From contig DWWU01000006.1 in assembly GCA_019119555.1 (NCBI GenBank), positions 1 to 64,000 on the forward strand: 64,000 bases of DNA, read 5' to 3'. Both the position numbers and the translations under genes were made by a program. Under the pieces are notes generated by a model, which saw nothing but the letters and a program-made list of their open reading frames with translations, had not been told where the DNA came from and did no database searches. Within the stretch, counting starts at the first letter, position 1; every line of letters begins with the position of its first letter. Below, piece after piece: positions 50,097-56,950 of this stretch. This stretch comes from Candidatus Fusicatenibacter intestinigallinarum. GTDB taxonomy: Bacteria > Bacillota > Clostridia > Lachnospirales > Lachnospiraceae.

Positions 50097-51233
50097 ATGA
50101 AGAAAAAAATTTTAATGCTTATCCTGTGCGTCTCTGTGGGCGCATTTGCCGCAGGATGCAGCAATACAGATAACGGCGAAACTGCAAGCTCGGGAAACAG
50201 TTCCGCATCAGCCAGCGCGAGCAGTTCCCAGGCGGAGGAAGAAATCCCCATTGTGGATGAGGATCTTCCGGTCAGCGAATGTGTAACGCTTGGCGACTAC
50301 AAGGGAATTACGCTGGAAAAACGGATTCGTCAGGTAACAGACGAGGATGTGGAAGAGAGCATTTCCAGCGCTCTGCTGGCGGCTGTGACAGATCCCGACG
50401 CGACGGTTGTGGAGGGAGATACTGTGGATATCGCTTTCGTAGGAAAGATCGACGGCGAAGAGTTTGACGGCGGAAGCAGCGATTCTTCCACGCTGGTTGT
50501 CGGCCAGGGCGGATACATCGAAGGCTTCGAAGACGGGCTTGTGGGAATGAAGCAGGATGAGACGAAAGATCTGAACCTGAAATTCCCTGACGACTACAGG
50601 GCCACAGATCTTGCCGGGAAAGACGTTGTATTTACCGTGACCATCAACGCGATCATGCGGCCGCAGGAACTGACGGAAGCCTGGGTACAGGAAAACACTG
50701 ATTATTCTACGATTGATGAATACCGTCAGGCGCAGAGGGATCAGATGGAGGCGGCAAACGAGCTTTCTGCGGAGAATGATCTCAATTCCACTGTACTTCA
50801 GACCGTTCTGGACAATTCGGAGATCAGCCAGATTCCCCAGTCGTATATTACGATGGGCGAGCAGATGCATGAGCAGATCTATTCTTCCTATGCGTCTCTT
50901 TACGGCGTGACGCTGGACGAGTTTATCGAGCAGTATGTGGGACAGGACACCTATGATCAGGAGCAGGACGCATATGCGAGACAGGTGGCAGAACTTGCCC
51001 TGGTAATCAATGCGATCGCTGAGAATGAGGGATGGACCACAGAGGATGAGGATTATATCACCCGGCTGGATAACAGAGTAGAAAACTCCGGTCTGAGCCA
51101 GGAGGAGTATGTAGAGCAGAATGGTCAGGAAAATATCGACCTGAGCATCAATCAGGACAGAGTTCTGGATCTGGTTCTGAACAACGCAACCATCAACGAG
51201 GTAATGGTCGACGCTGACGGAAACCCGGTATAA
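50097..51233 (+). CDS. FKBP-type peptidyl-prolyl isomerase lipoprotein, trigger-factor-like
   Basis: This 378-residue lipoprotein (lipobox AAGC, Cys21) has a Ser-rich linker, an FKBP domain (~95-190: GDTVDIAFVGKIDGEEFDGGSS, GFEDGLVGMKQDETKDLNLKFPDDY) and a helical C-terminal region like trigger factor (~200-378). It probably folds exported proteins at the outer face of the membrane, in the manner of PrsA. GGAGG lies eight bases before the ATG. Its terminator hairpin carries an inserted MITE. Confidence 0.88.
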   Translation: MKKKILMLILCVSVGAFAAGCSNTDNGETASSGNSSASASASSSQAEEEIPIVDEDLPVSECVTLGDYKGITLEKRIRQVTDEDVEESISSALLAAVTDPDATVVEGDTVDIAFVGKIDGEEFDGGSSDSSTLVVGQGGYIEGFEDGLVGMKQDETKDLNLKFPDDYRATDLAGKDVVFTVTINAIMRPQELTEAWVQENTDYSTIDEYRQAQRDQMEAANELSAENDLNSTVLQTVLDNSEISQIPQSYITMGEQMHEQIYSSYASLYGVTLDEFIEQYVGQDTYDQEQDAYARQVAELALVINAIAENEGWTTEDEDYITRLDNRVENSGLSQEEYVEQNGQENIDLSINQDRVLDLVLNNATINEVMVDADGNPV

Positions 51234-51241
51234 AAAATCTG

Positions 51242-51323
51242 AAAAACAGCCGATACATGGTTACGGTTCAGTCCGGCCTGTGTATTCACTGCACAGACCG
51301 TATGAAAGCATGTATCGGCTGTT
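51242..51323 (+). terminator. Terminator hairpin interrupted by a MITE
   Basis: AAAAACAGCCGATACATG (51242-51259) pairs perfectly with CATGTATCGGCTGTTTTT (51309-51326), an 18-bp stem ending in the T-run of a classical intrinsic terminator. Its 49-nt loop is exactly a half-MITE. Confidence 0.88.
51260..51308 (+). mobile_element. Half-MITE inside a terminator loop
   Basis: GTTACGGTTCAGTCCGG, the CTGTG..GCACAGACC hairpin and CCGTATGAAAG match the left 49 bp of the full element. The second and third hairpins are absent. Confidence 0.82.
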
Positions 51324-51388
51324 TTTTGCTGCCTGTAGCCGTTCGGTGCCTTCGCAGCTGCGAGGCAAAAGTTCCTTCTGTTTCCTGT

Positions 51389-51934
51389 TTATTCCATTCT
51401 GGAGCCGAGAAAAAGAGCGGCTACTCTGGCGAGGCTTTTTTCTGTGTCGCTCATGTTTGTGCCTGCGTTTTTGGCCAGCAGGATAACTGCGCCGAGGATA
51501 TCCCCGGAACTGAGAATCGGGCTTACGATTTCGTGTACGGAGAGACTGTCCTGACCGCGGATTACGGGAATGTTCTCACGGCTGTCCGGCGGCGCGTCGA
51601 TCTGACGCCGGTCCGTCAGAGCCTGGTCCAGTTCAGGGCTGATTGCTTTGCCCAGGTAATTTTTCTGTTCGGGACCGCTGGCGGCGACGATCTGTTCATG
51701 GTCTGAAATACAGACCAGATGACCGCAGACCGATGCGAGGGCTTTGGCATAATCTGCGGCGCAGTCGGTCATCTCTTCCAGCGGGGAATATTTCTTCAGA
51801 ACGATTTCTCCTTCCCGTCCGGTAAATATTTCCATCGCCTGTCCTTCCCGGATTCGCATGGTTCTTCGTATTTCTTTCGGCACGACAACCCGTCCCAGGT
51901 CGTCGATTCTTCGTACAATTCCCGTTGCTTTCAT
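51389..51934 (-). CDS. spoVT: Stage V sporulation protein T
   Basis: This 181-residue transcription factor has an AbrB-type swapped-hairpin DNA-binding domain (MKATGIVRRIDDLGRVVVPKEIRRTMRIREGQAMEIF, 1-50) and a C-terminal GAF domain (~55-181). The length and the full N-terminal sequence match SpoVT, a forespore regulator acting with sigma-G. GAGGAA precedes the ATG. It is convergent with the FKBP gene, whose terminator lies between them. Confidence 0.95.
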   Translation of the reverse strand: MKATGIVRRIDDLGRVVVPKEIRRTMRIREGQAMEIFTGREGEIVLKKYSPLEEMTDCAADYAKALASVCGHLVCISDHEQIVAASGPEQKNYLGKAISPELDQALTDRRQIDAPPDSRENIPVIRGQDSLSVHEIVSPILSSGDILGAVILLAKNAGTNMSDTEKSLARVAALFLGSRME

Positions 51935-52094
51935 ATGAAAAATTCCTCCATTTTACTTTCTTGCATTTATCTTTCACGTTGTCGGTAAATGGCAGCAGGT
52001 CAGATGAATGAACTTTGCTGCGATAAATGTATTATCTGTAAATTGGGGAAAATTTATACTTCGAAAGATACGTGGCTGTGATGACAGACAAATA

Positions 52095-52114
52095 CCCCGC
52101 AGCAGTCTGCGGGG
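52095..52114 (-). terminator. Terminator hairpin of the deacetylase-like gene
   Basis: CCCCGCAG and CTGCGGGG around CAGT, 30 bp after the stop codon at 52144. The T-run on the minus strand is short (TATTT). Confidence 0.6.
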
Positions 52115-52143
52115 CATCTGTTTTATGCCGGAAAATTTTGAAG

Positions 52144-53478
52144 TTATTCTTCCTGAAACTGTGTGACCGGAAGTTCGCCGCTGTCCGTGTCTTCTCCGGA
52201 GGCGCTGCCTGATTCGCCGGAGTCTTCCCCGGATGCGCTGTCTGACTCGGAAGAATCTTCTCCGGAGGCGGAATCTGAATCTCCCGGGAGAAGCCCGGCG
52301 TCTGTCATCCAGGTACGCGCATCCATCCGTCCCTGGCGCACGTAATCGCTGCGGATCTGAACCCAGTAAGGATTCAGGGAATCAATGCTGCAGAAGAAAT
52401 GAAAGCCCTGCTCTTTCAGGTAGGTATATTTCTGGTTGGCGTCGCTGTAATCTTTCCAGCTTGCGATATCTGTTCCCTGGGGATACAGGAGAATGTCGGT
52501 GCTTCCGGTGACGGGTTCCGTTTTCTGTTTCCACTGTTCCAGGTCAGAGACAACCAGGTCGTATTCGCTGGCGTAGCTGATGCCGGAATATCCCTGACAG
52601 GCGATCTCCCATCCTTTTTCCTTCAGAACGTTCAGAACTTCCTGGGCAGACGCCGTCTCGGACGCCGGGTCGAAGGTTCCGTAGTCAGCGTAGATGTTGC
52701 CCTCCTCTGCAGATTTTCCAAAAAGCTCATCCGTGCGGTAGCCGAGAATTCCGCTTCGGCCGGTGATTCCGATGATTCCTTTTGCTCCCTGCCAGGAAAA
52801 ATCAGGATGCTCTTCCAGAAATGCTTCCAGGCAGGAAATCACGTCGTAAGCTCCGGTCACAACGGTTCCGTCGGTCTGTTGATATTCCGATACCAGGTTT
52901 CCGCTTTCATTCACCAGCAGCCGGGTTGCGTATCCTCCGGCAGGGAGCGTCAGAGGATAGCTGACGTCGTTCTGGGAGAGAACAAAAGGTTTCTTTCCTT
53001 CCGGCAGCTCCAGTTCTGCGGCGGCTATCGAAACGCTTCCGTCGCTGTTTTCCGTCACATTCGCCAGATCCCGGATACTTACCAGGATGTAATCGTTGTC
53101 ATACAGCAGCTGCAGAATCTGATTGAATTCGTCGACCGTCATCCGGTCGCTTCCTGCGGCTTCCGCGTTGACGACCAGTGAATCGAAGGACAGATGCGGC
53201 ACGGTCAGTACATCCGCCTGCGTCATCGTTTCCTGGGGCGTTTCTGCCTTTCGGCGTCTGTTTGTAATCAGAACTGCCGCCAGAATGACGGCGAGAAGAA
53301 CCAACAGGAAAACTGCGGCTCCGATGAGAATACGGATTTTTTTGACCCTGCGTTTTCTCTGTTTCCTCTTTTGTTCCCGCAGACGCTCCCTGGCTTCCCG
53401 GGAGGAGACGGCGGCTTCGCTGAGTGTATCGTTTTCCGATGTATTTTCTTTTTCTGAATTCTTTTTCGATCTGTTCAT
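52144..53478 (-). CDS. Divergent polysaccharide-deacetylase-like membrane protein
   Basis: This 444-residue protein has a long charged cytoplasmic N terminus (~1-47), one helix (~48-70) and an extracellular domain with NodB-fold features (MTVDEFNQILQLLYDNDYILVSIRDLAN, GIIGITGRSGILGYRTDELFG, QEVLNVLKEKGWEIACQGYSG). The usual TFDDG and HxxxH metal motifs are not found, so it may not be catalytic. The C terminus has three SASGEDS repeats. A well-placed GGGGGA ribosome site precedes the ATG. The role is probably in the cell envelope. Confidence 0.7.
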   Translation of the reverse strand: MNRSKKNSEKENTSENDTLSEAAVSSREARERLREQKRKQRKRRVKKIRILIGAAVFLLVLLAVILAAVLITNRRRKAETPQETMTQADVLTVPHLSFDSLVVNAEAAGSDRMTVDEFNQILQLLYDNDYILVSIRDLANVTENSDGSVSIAAAELELPEGKKPFVLSQNDVSYPLTLPAGGYATRLLVNESGNLVSEYQQTDGTVVTGAYDVISCLEAFLEEHPDFSWQGAKGIIGITGRSGILGYRTDELFGKSAEEGNIYADYGTFDPASETASAQEVLNVLKEKGWEIACQGYSGISYASEYDLVVSDLEQWKQKTEPVTGSTDILLYPQGTDIASWKDYSDANQKYTYLKEQGFHFFCSIDSLNPYWVQIRSDYVRQGRMDARTWMTDAGLLPGDSDSASGEDSSESDSASGEDSGESGSASGEDTDSGELPVTQFQEE

Positions 53479-53569
53479 TTTTTCCCCCTGTTGTCACTGC
53501 ACATATTATTCATTATACCATCTTTCCCGTTGATTTTCAGCGTTTTTTCTATAAAAGAAAAATAAACAA

Positions 53570-53598
53570 TTGCCTTTTAAATTAAACAATGATAAAAT
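53570..53598 (+). promoter_or_regulatory. Promoter of the small membrane protein gene
   Basis: TTGCCT (53570-53575), a 17-bp spacer and TAAAAT (53593-53598). Confidence 0.6.
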
Positions 53599-53641
53599 GT
53601 CAGAAGGTAAGTTACAAGAATTTACAGGAGGAGGTGCAGGT

Positions 53642-54100
53642 ATGCCATTCTGGGCAATCATGCTGATCGTTATCGTTATACTTGCCGGTGTTCTTGTCGC
53701 ATTATATTTCCTGGGCAAGAAGGCGGAAAAGAAACAGGCCGAGCAGCAGGAGCAGATGGAGGCGATCAAACAGACCGTATCCATGTTGATTATAGATAAG
53801 AAGAAAATGCGGCTGAAAGATGCGGGCCTTCCGCAGATGGTGATTGATCAGACCCCGAAGCTGATGCGCCGGACCAAGATGCCGATCGTAAAGGCGAAGG
53901 TAGGTCCCCGTATTATGACGCTGGTCTGCGACGGAGCGATTTTTGATCAGATTCCGGTGAAAAAGGAAGTAAAGGCTACGGTAAGCGGTATTTATATCAC
54001 AGGTGTGAGAGGAATCCGGGGTTCTCTGGAAACGCAGACGAAGAAAAAGAAAAAAGGATTCTGGGGGAAACTGCTGGACAAGGCCAGAGGAAACGACTGA
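53642..54100 (+). CDS. Small membrane-anchored protein, unknown function
   Basis: This 152-residue protein has an N-terminal helix (~2-24, WAIMLIVIVILAGVLVALYFLG), a coiled-coil-like Lys/Glu/Gln stretch (~25-50) and a small beta-rich domain with TKMPIVKAKVGPRIMTLVCDGAIFDQIPVKKEVKATVSGIYI. It ends in a basic tail. It resembles conserved hypothetical proteins of Lachnospiraceae, with no recognised domain. GGAGGAGG lies upstream of ATG 53642; the frame is open earlier but lacks a ribosome site. It has its own promoter and terminator. Confidence 0.8.
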   Translation: MPFWAIMLIVIVILAGVLVALYFLGKKAEKKQAEQQEQMEAIKQTVSMLIIDKKKMRLKDAGLPQMVIDQTPKLMRRTKMPIVKAKVGPRIMTLVCDGAIFDQIPVKKEVKATVSGIYITGVRGIRGSLETQTKKKKKGFWGKLLDKARGND

Positions 54101-54107
54101 AACATAC

Positions 54108-54149
54108 GAAATCAGAGACAATCAACGATGTCTCTGATTTCTTTTTTTT
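54108..54149 (+). terminator. Strong intrinsic terminator
   Basis: GAAATCAGAGACA (54108-54120) and TGTCTCTGATTTC (54129-54141) are followed by eight T. The right arm lies within the last codons of the convergent exonuclease gene. Confidence 0.9.
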
Positions 54150-55066
54150 CGGATCGTTTCTTTTTTCTGGCGGATTTCCTCCGCTTCCTGGGGACTGCTG
54201 ATTTTTATCGTCTTCACAACGTAGAATTTTCCCTCGTCGGTATGCTTCATTCGGACTTTTCCTTTCAGATAACCGTGCTCCGGGCACAGAGCGACGCAGT
54301 AATAATTTTTTGATCCCACGGAGAACCACCGGATTTTTTTCCTGGCGCGCCGTCCGCAGAGACAGCAGTAGGTGGAAGAAACTTCCCGGTCCGCCACGGC
54401 CTCCTCTTTGGAATCGAATTCCCGGGAGATAAATTTGGAATAGCCGTTGTATACGGCGTGGATTTCTTCGTGTTTCGTTTTCGGGTTCTGGTATACGTCG
54501 ATGGAATCGTAGGCGCTGCGGACCGACGGATCGATTGTCCGGAACACCCGGGCGGTGTAAACGGCGTCGGACAGCGCCTGGTGAAAAGCCAGAGAGTGAT
54601 CGAGCTTCAGAAAATCTGCGGCGTACTCCAGGGATTTCCGGCTTTTCATTGTCTCATACTGAATGGCAAACAGCTTCTGGACGTCGTAATAGTGGAGAGG
54701 TCCCCGCAGCATGGACAGCAGACCATAATATTTCATGTTCCGCTGCAGCTCTGTGAGATCGGAAGGCCCCCAGGTACAGAACATGGCGTCCCCTCCGCAG
54801 AAAGAGAGAAACTCTCTGACGGCCTCGGGAAACGGCGTTCCGTTCCGGAGGGAATCCTCGCTGAGCCGTACCACTTCCCTGGTGTGATAGTTCAGAGAAG
54901 GGTAAACCGAAGGGCGTATGACGCTGTGAAACTGTCCGGTTTCTTCCAGGCTGCTGTTCAGCTTTACGGCTCCGATCTCTATGATTTCGAATGGAAGGCG
55001 GGGATTCTCCTTTTCTTTGCCGCCTGGCGACTGATTCCATTCCAGGTCAAATACGATGTAATTCAT
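54122..55066 (-). CDS. DEDD-type 3'-5' exonuclease
   Basis: This 314-residue protein has an exonuclease domain (~1-180) with the four acids: FDLEWN (Exo I), a downstream IEIGAV, TWGPSDLTEL (Exo II) and HQALSDAVYTA (Exo III with preceding His, hence DEDDh). The remaining ~130 residues include a Cys-rich zinc-ribbon-like segment (CCLCGRRARKK with CPEHGYL) and a basic tail, suggesting nucleic-acid binding. It may trim RNA or process DNA ends; the exact substrate is unknown. Confidence 0.87.
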   Translation of the reverse strand: MNYIVFDLEWNQSPGGKEKENPRLPFEIIEIGAVKLNSSLEETGQFHSVIRPSVYPSLNYHTREVVRLSEDSLRNGTPFPEAVREFLSFCGGDAMFCTWGPSDLTELQRNMKYYGLLSMLRGPLHYYDVQKLFAIQYETMKSRKSLEYAADFLKLDHSLAFHQALSDAVYTARVFRTIDPSVRSAYDSIDVYQNPKTKHEEIHAVYNGYSKFISREFDSKEEAVADREVSSTYCCLCGRRARKKIRWFSVGSKNYYCVALCPEHGYLKGKVRMKHTDEGKFYVVKTIKISSPQEAEEIRQKKETIRKKRNQRHR

Positions 55067-55123
55067 ACTGTGTCAGGTCCTTCCTGATGTTCTGGCGGCA
55101 TCCGCGTGAAAACCTTTGTACAG

Positions 55124-56389
55124 TTATCTCCTGCGTCTGCGGCGTTTTCTTCTCTTTCTGCGGGAGGCGGTGAGAAAGATTCTGAAGATCAGAAGCCCCG
55201 CAGCAATGACAAAGATGGCGGTGAGAGGAATCCAGACCGGGAAGACGGAGGCTGCCTTGTGGGCAGAAGCACCGGAATCGTCGGCCGCTTCCTCAGAACC
55301 GCTGTTGTCATGCTCCGCGTCCGGAGCTGCTGAGGTGTCGGAACCCGGCTCCGGAGTGGGAGTTTCCGTCGCTGCGGGTTCGGTGACGGTGAGCAGAGCC
55401 GCCTCTCCCGCCGGAAATGTCTGGGTAAATCCGTAGTCGAACAGGCTTGCCGTATCGGTGTAAACCTGCCGTCCCTGGGTGCGCATGGTGACGCAGAGCA
55501 GGGTTTTCCCGTTCCGGGATGCGAAAGTGACAAGAGTGTTCAGAGCCGCCTCCGTATATCCCGTTTTTCCGCCCAGGCAGCCTTCATAATAGTATTCTGT
55601 GTCAGGCTGCATCATTTTATGATGATTATACAGATAGCGGGGTTCCGTATACTGAGGAGTCGGCGCGATCTCATACTGTCGGGTGGTGAATACCTGACGG
55701 AAGGTTTCGTTCTGGTAGGCGGCGTTGGCGATCAGCGCCATATCGTGAGCCGTCGTGTAATGATTCTCGTCAGGCAGACCGTTTGGGTTGGTAAAATGGG
55801 TGCCGGTGCAGCCAAGCTCCGCGGCTTTCTGGTTCATCCGGTCCACAAAGGCCTCGATGGAACCGGAGATATGCTCCGCAACACCGCTGCATACTTCGTT
55901 TGCGGAATTCAGCATCATGGCGTACCAGCACTGTTCCATGGTCAACGTCTCGTTCAGACAGCAGCCGATGTTGGAACTGTCCCACTCAATGCTGTCCAGC
56001 GCGGTCTGTGAGAACGTAACCGGTTCCTCCGGAGAGGAAGACTCGATGGCAATCAGGGTTGTCATAATCTTTGTGATGCTGGCAGGATAAAGCTGCTTGT
56101 CGATGTTTTTGGAATACAGGATCTCCTGTGTGTCCAGATCCACAAGGATGCCGGACTCGGCATAAATCGCAGGACCCTGGGGCCAGCCGGCCAGCGTATC
56201 CGTCTGTACGGCTTCATAGTAAGCGGCAGGCAGTTCCGTGCCCTCCGAGGCGCAGACGGGACGGCCCGTCAGAAGCGCAGCCGCAAGCCCGAACGCCAGG
56301 GCGGAACACAGGAATTTTCTGATGCGTTTGCGTGACGGTTCAGCTGGCTGAACGGTTATGTGTGTTCTGCGGAAAAAATCTGTTTTCAT
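55124..56389 (-). CDS. D-alanyl-D-alanine carboxypeptidase (DacF/PBP5-like)
   Basis: This protein of 421 residues trims the terminal D-alanine from peptidoglycan stems. It has a signal peptide, the active-site motif PASITKIMT (SxxK), SANE (SxN-type motif in MLNSANEVCSG) and KTGYT (KTG). A Pro/Thr/Ser-rich linker, a C-terminal membrane helix and a very basic tail (RRKRRKRRRRRR) follow. ATG at 56389 is the only good start. Codons 11-19 are encoded by a MITE palindrome, so the n-region of the signal peptide is lengthened. Confidence 0.9.
   Translation of the reverse strand: MKTDFFRRTHITVQPAEPSRKRIRKFLCSALAFGLAAALLTGRPVCASEGTELPAAYYEAVQTDTLAGWPQGPAIYAESGILVDLDTQEILYSKNIDKQLYPASITKIMTTLIAIESSSPEEPVTFSQTALDSIEWDSSNIGCCLNETLTMEQCWYAMMLNSANEVCSGVAEHISGSIEAFVDRMNQKAAELGCTGTHFTNPNGLPDENHYTTAHDMALIANAAYQNETFRQVFTTRQYEIAPTPQYTEPRYLYNHHKMMQPDTEYYYEGCLGGKTGYTEAALNTLVTFASRNGKTLLCVTMRTQGRQVYTDTASLFDYGFTQTFPAGEAALLTVTEPAATETPTPEPGSDTSAAPDAEHDNSGSEEAADDSGASAHKAASVFPVWIPLTAIFVIAAGLLIFRIFLTASRRKRRKRRRRRR
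56332..56359. repeat. Short MITE copy inside a coding region
   Basis: GTGACGGTTCAGC and GCTGAACGGTTAT around TG. Read on the minus strand it encodes ITVQPAEPS in the D,D-carboxypeptidase N terminus. Confidence 0.87.
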
Positions 56390-56485
56390 TGCAGTGGTGT
56401 ACCCCTCATAAAATAGAATTTTGTGTTTGGTGTATATATGGTAACTATTATAAAATATTTTTTGGGATTCGGCAACTGCTGACGC

Positions 56486-56515
56486 TTGACAATCCGGCAA
56501 TTTGATGATTATAAT
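56486..56515 (+). promoter_or_regulatory. Promoter of the ileS T-box leader
   Basis: TTGACA (56486-56491), an 18-bp spacer and TATAAT (56510-56515), near consensus. The transcript would start about 56522. Confidence 0.8.
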
Positions 56516-56540
56516 AGTAACAGTTTAGATAATTATTCAC

Positions 56541-56795
56541 AGCAAAAACGATGACGAAGAGAGTATTCTGTTCAGGAAAGCTTCAGCGAGCCGGAGTTGG
56601 TGGAAGTCCGGTGCGAGTAACGGCAGAAGAAGATCACTTCCAAGTTGCAATTCTGAAGATTCCGGCGGTCTGGTCCGGAATGGTAGGAAACGCCGCCCGT
56701 CCAGCGTTACAGGGACTGCATATGATGGTATGTAACAGGTGGTAAAGCGTGGGTATTGAACTCTCGTCCTTTTACAGGACGGGGGTTATTTTTTT
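56541..56795 (+). ncRNA. T-box leader (isoleucine) with terminator
   Basis: The leader shows the stem I distal features (CAGCGAGCCGG with GGTGGAAGTCCGG, about 56584-56611), a specifier loop GAAGATCACTTCC with the Ile codon ATC at 56633-56635, and the T-box core AACAGGTGGTAAAGCG (56734-56749), whose TGGT pairs with an uncharged tRNA end. A terminator CGTCCT/AGGACG plus a T-run (56765-56795) follows. Uncharged tRNA-Ile should favour antitermination and so ileS expression. The reading of the specifier is by eye. Confidence 0.9.
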
Positions 56796-56819
56796 GTATA
56801 ACAGAAAACTGCGTTCTCT

Positions 56820-56928
56820 GTTATATAAAAATACTCCGCGGGATGCGCGCTCGCGCGAGGCAGAAATTTGTCGCTAAGGCGACCGCGCTCGGCGCGAGAG
56901 TTCCGCGAGCGGAACTTTTTGTTATATC
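56820..56928. repeat. Compact palindrome cluster upstream of ileS
   Basis: Outer arms TTATATAAAAATACTCCGC and GCGGAACTTTTTGTTATAT are imperfect inverted repeats. Inside lie GTCGC/GCGAC and CGCG-CTCG-CGCG. The hairpin AGTTCCG/CGGAACT (56899-56916) is followed by TTTTT and resembles a second terminator. The element occupies most of the 155 bp between T-box and ileS. Confidence 0.65.
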
Positions 56929-56950
56929 AAATAAAAAGGAGGACAGTTTC

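Noticed and set aside
56756-56950. Upstream extension of ileS by 65 codons
   Set aside because: The extension would encode the T-box terminator and palindrome cluster; homologues start at the MYRKVSADMNF region.
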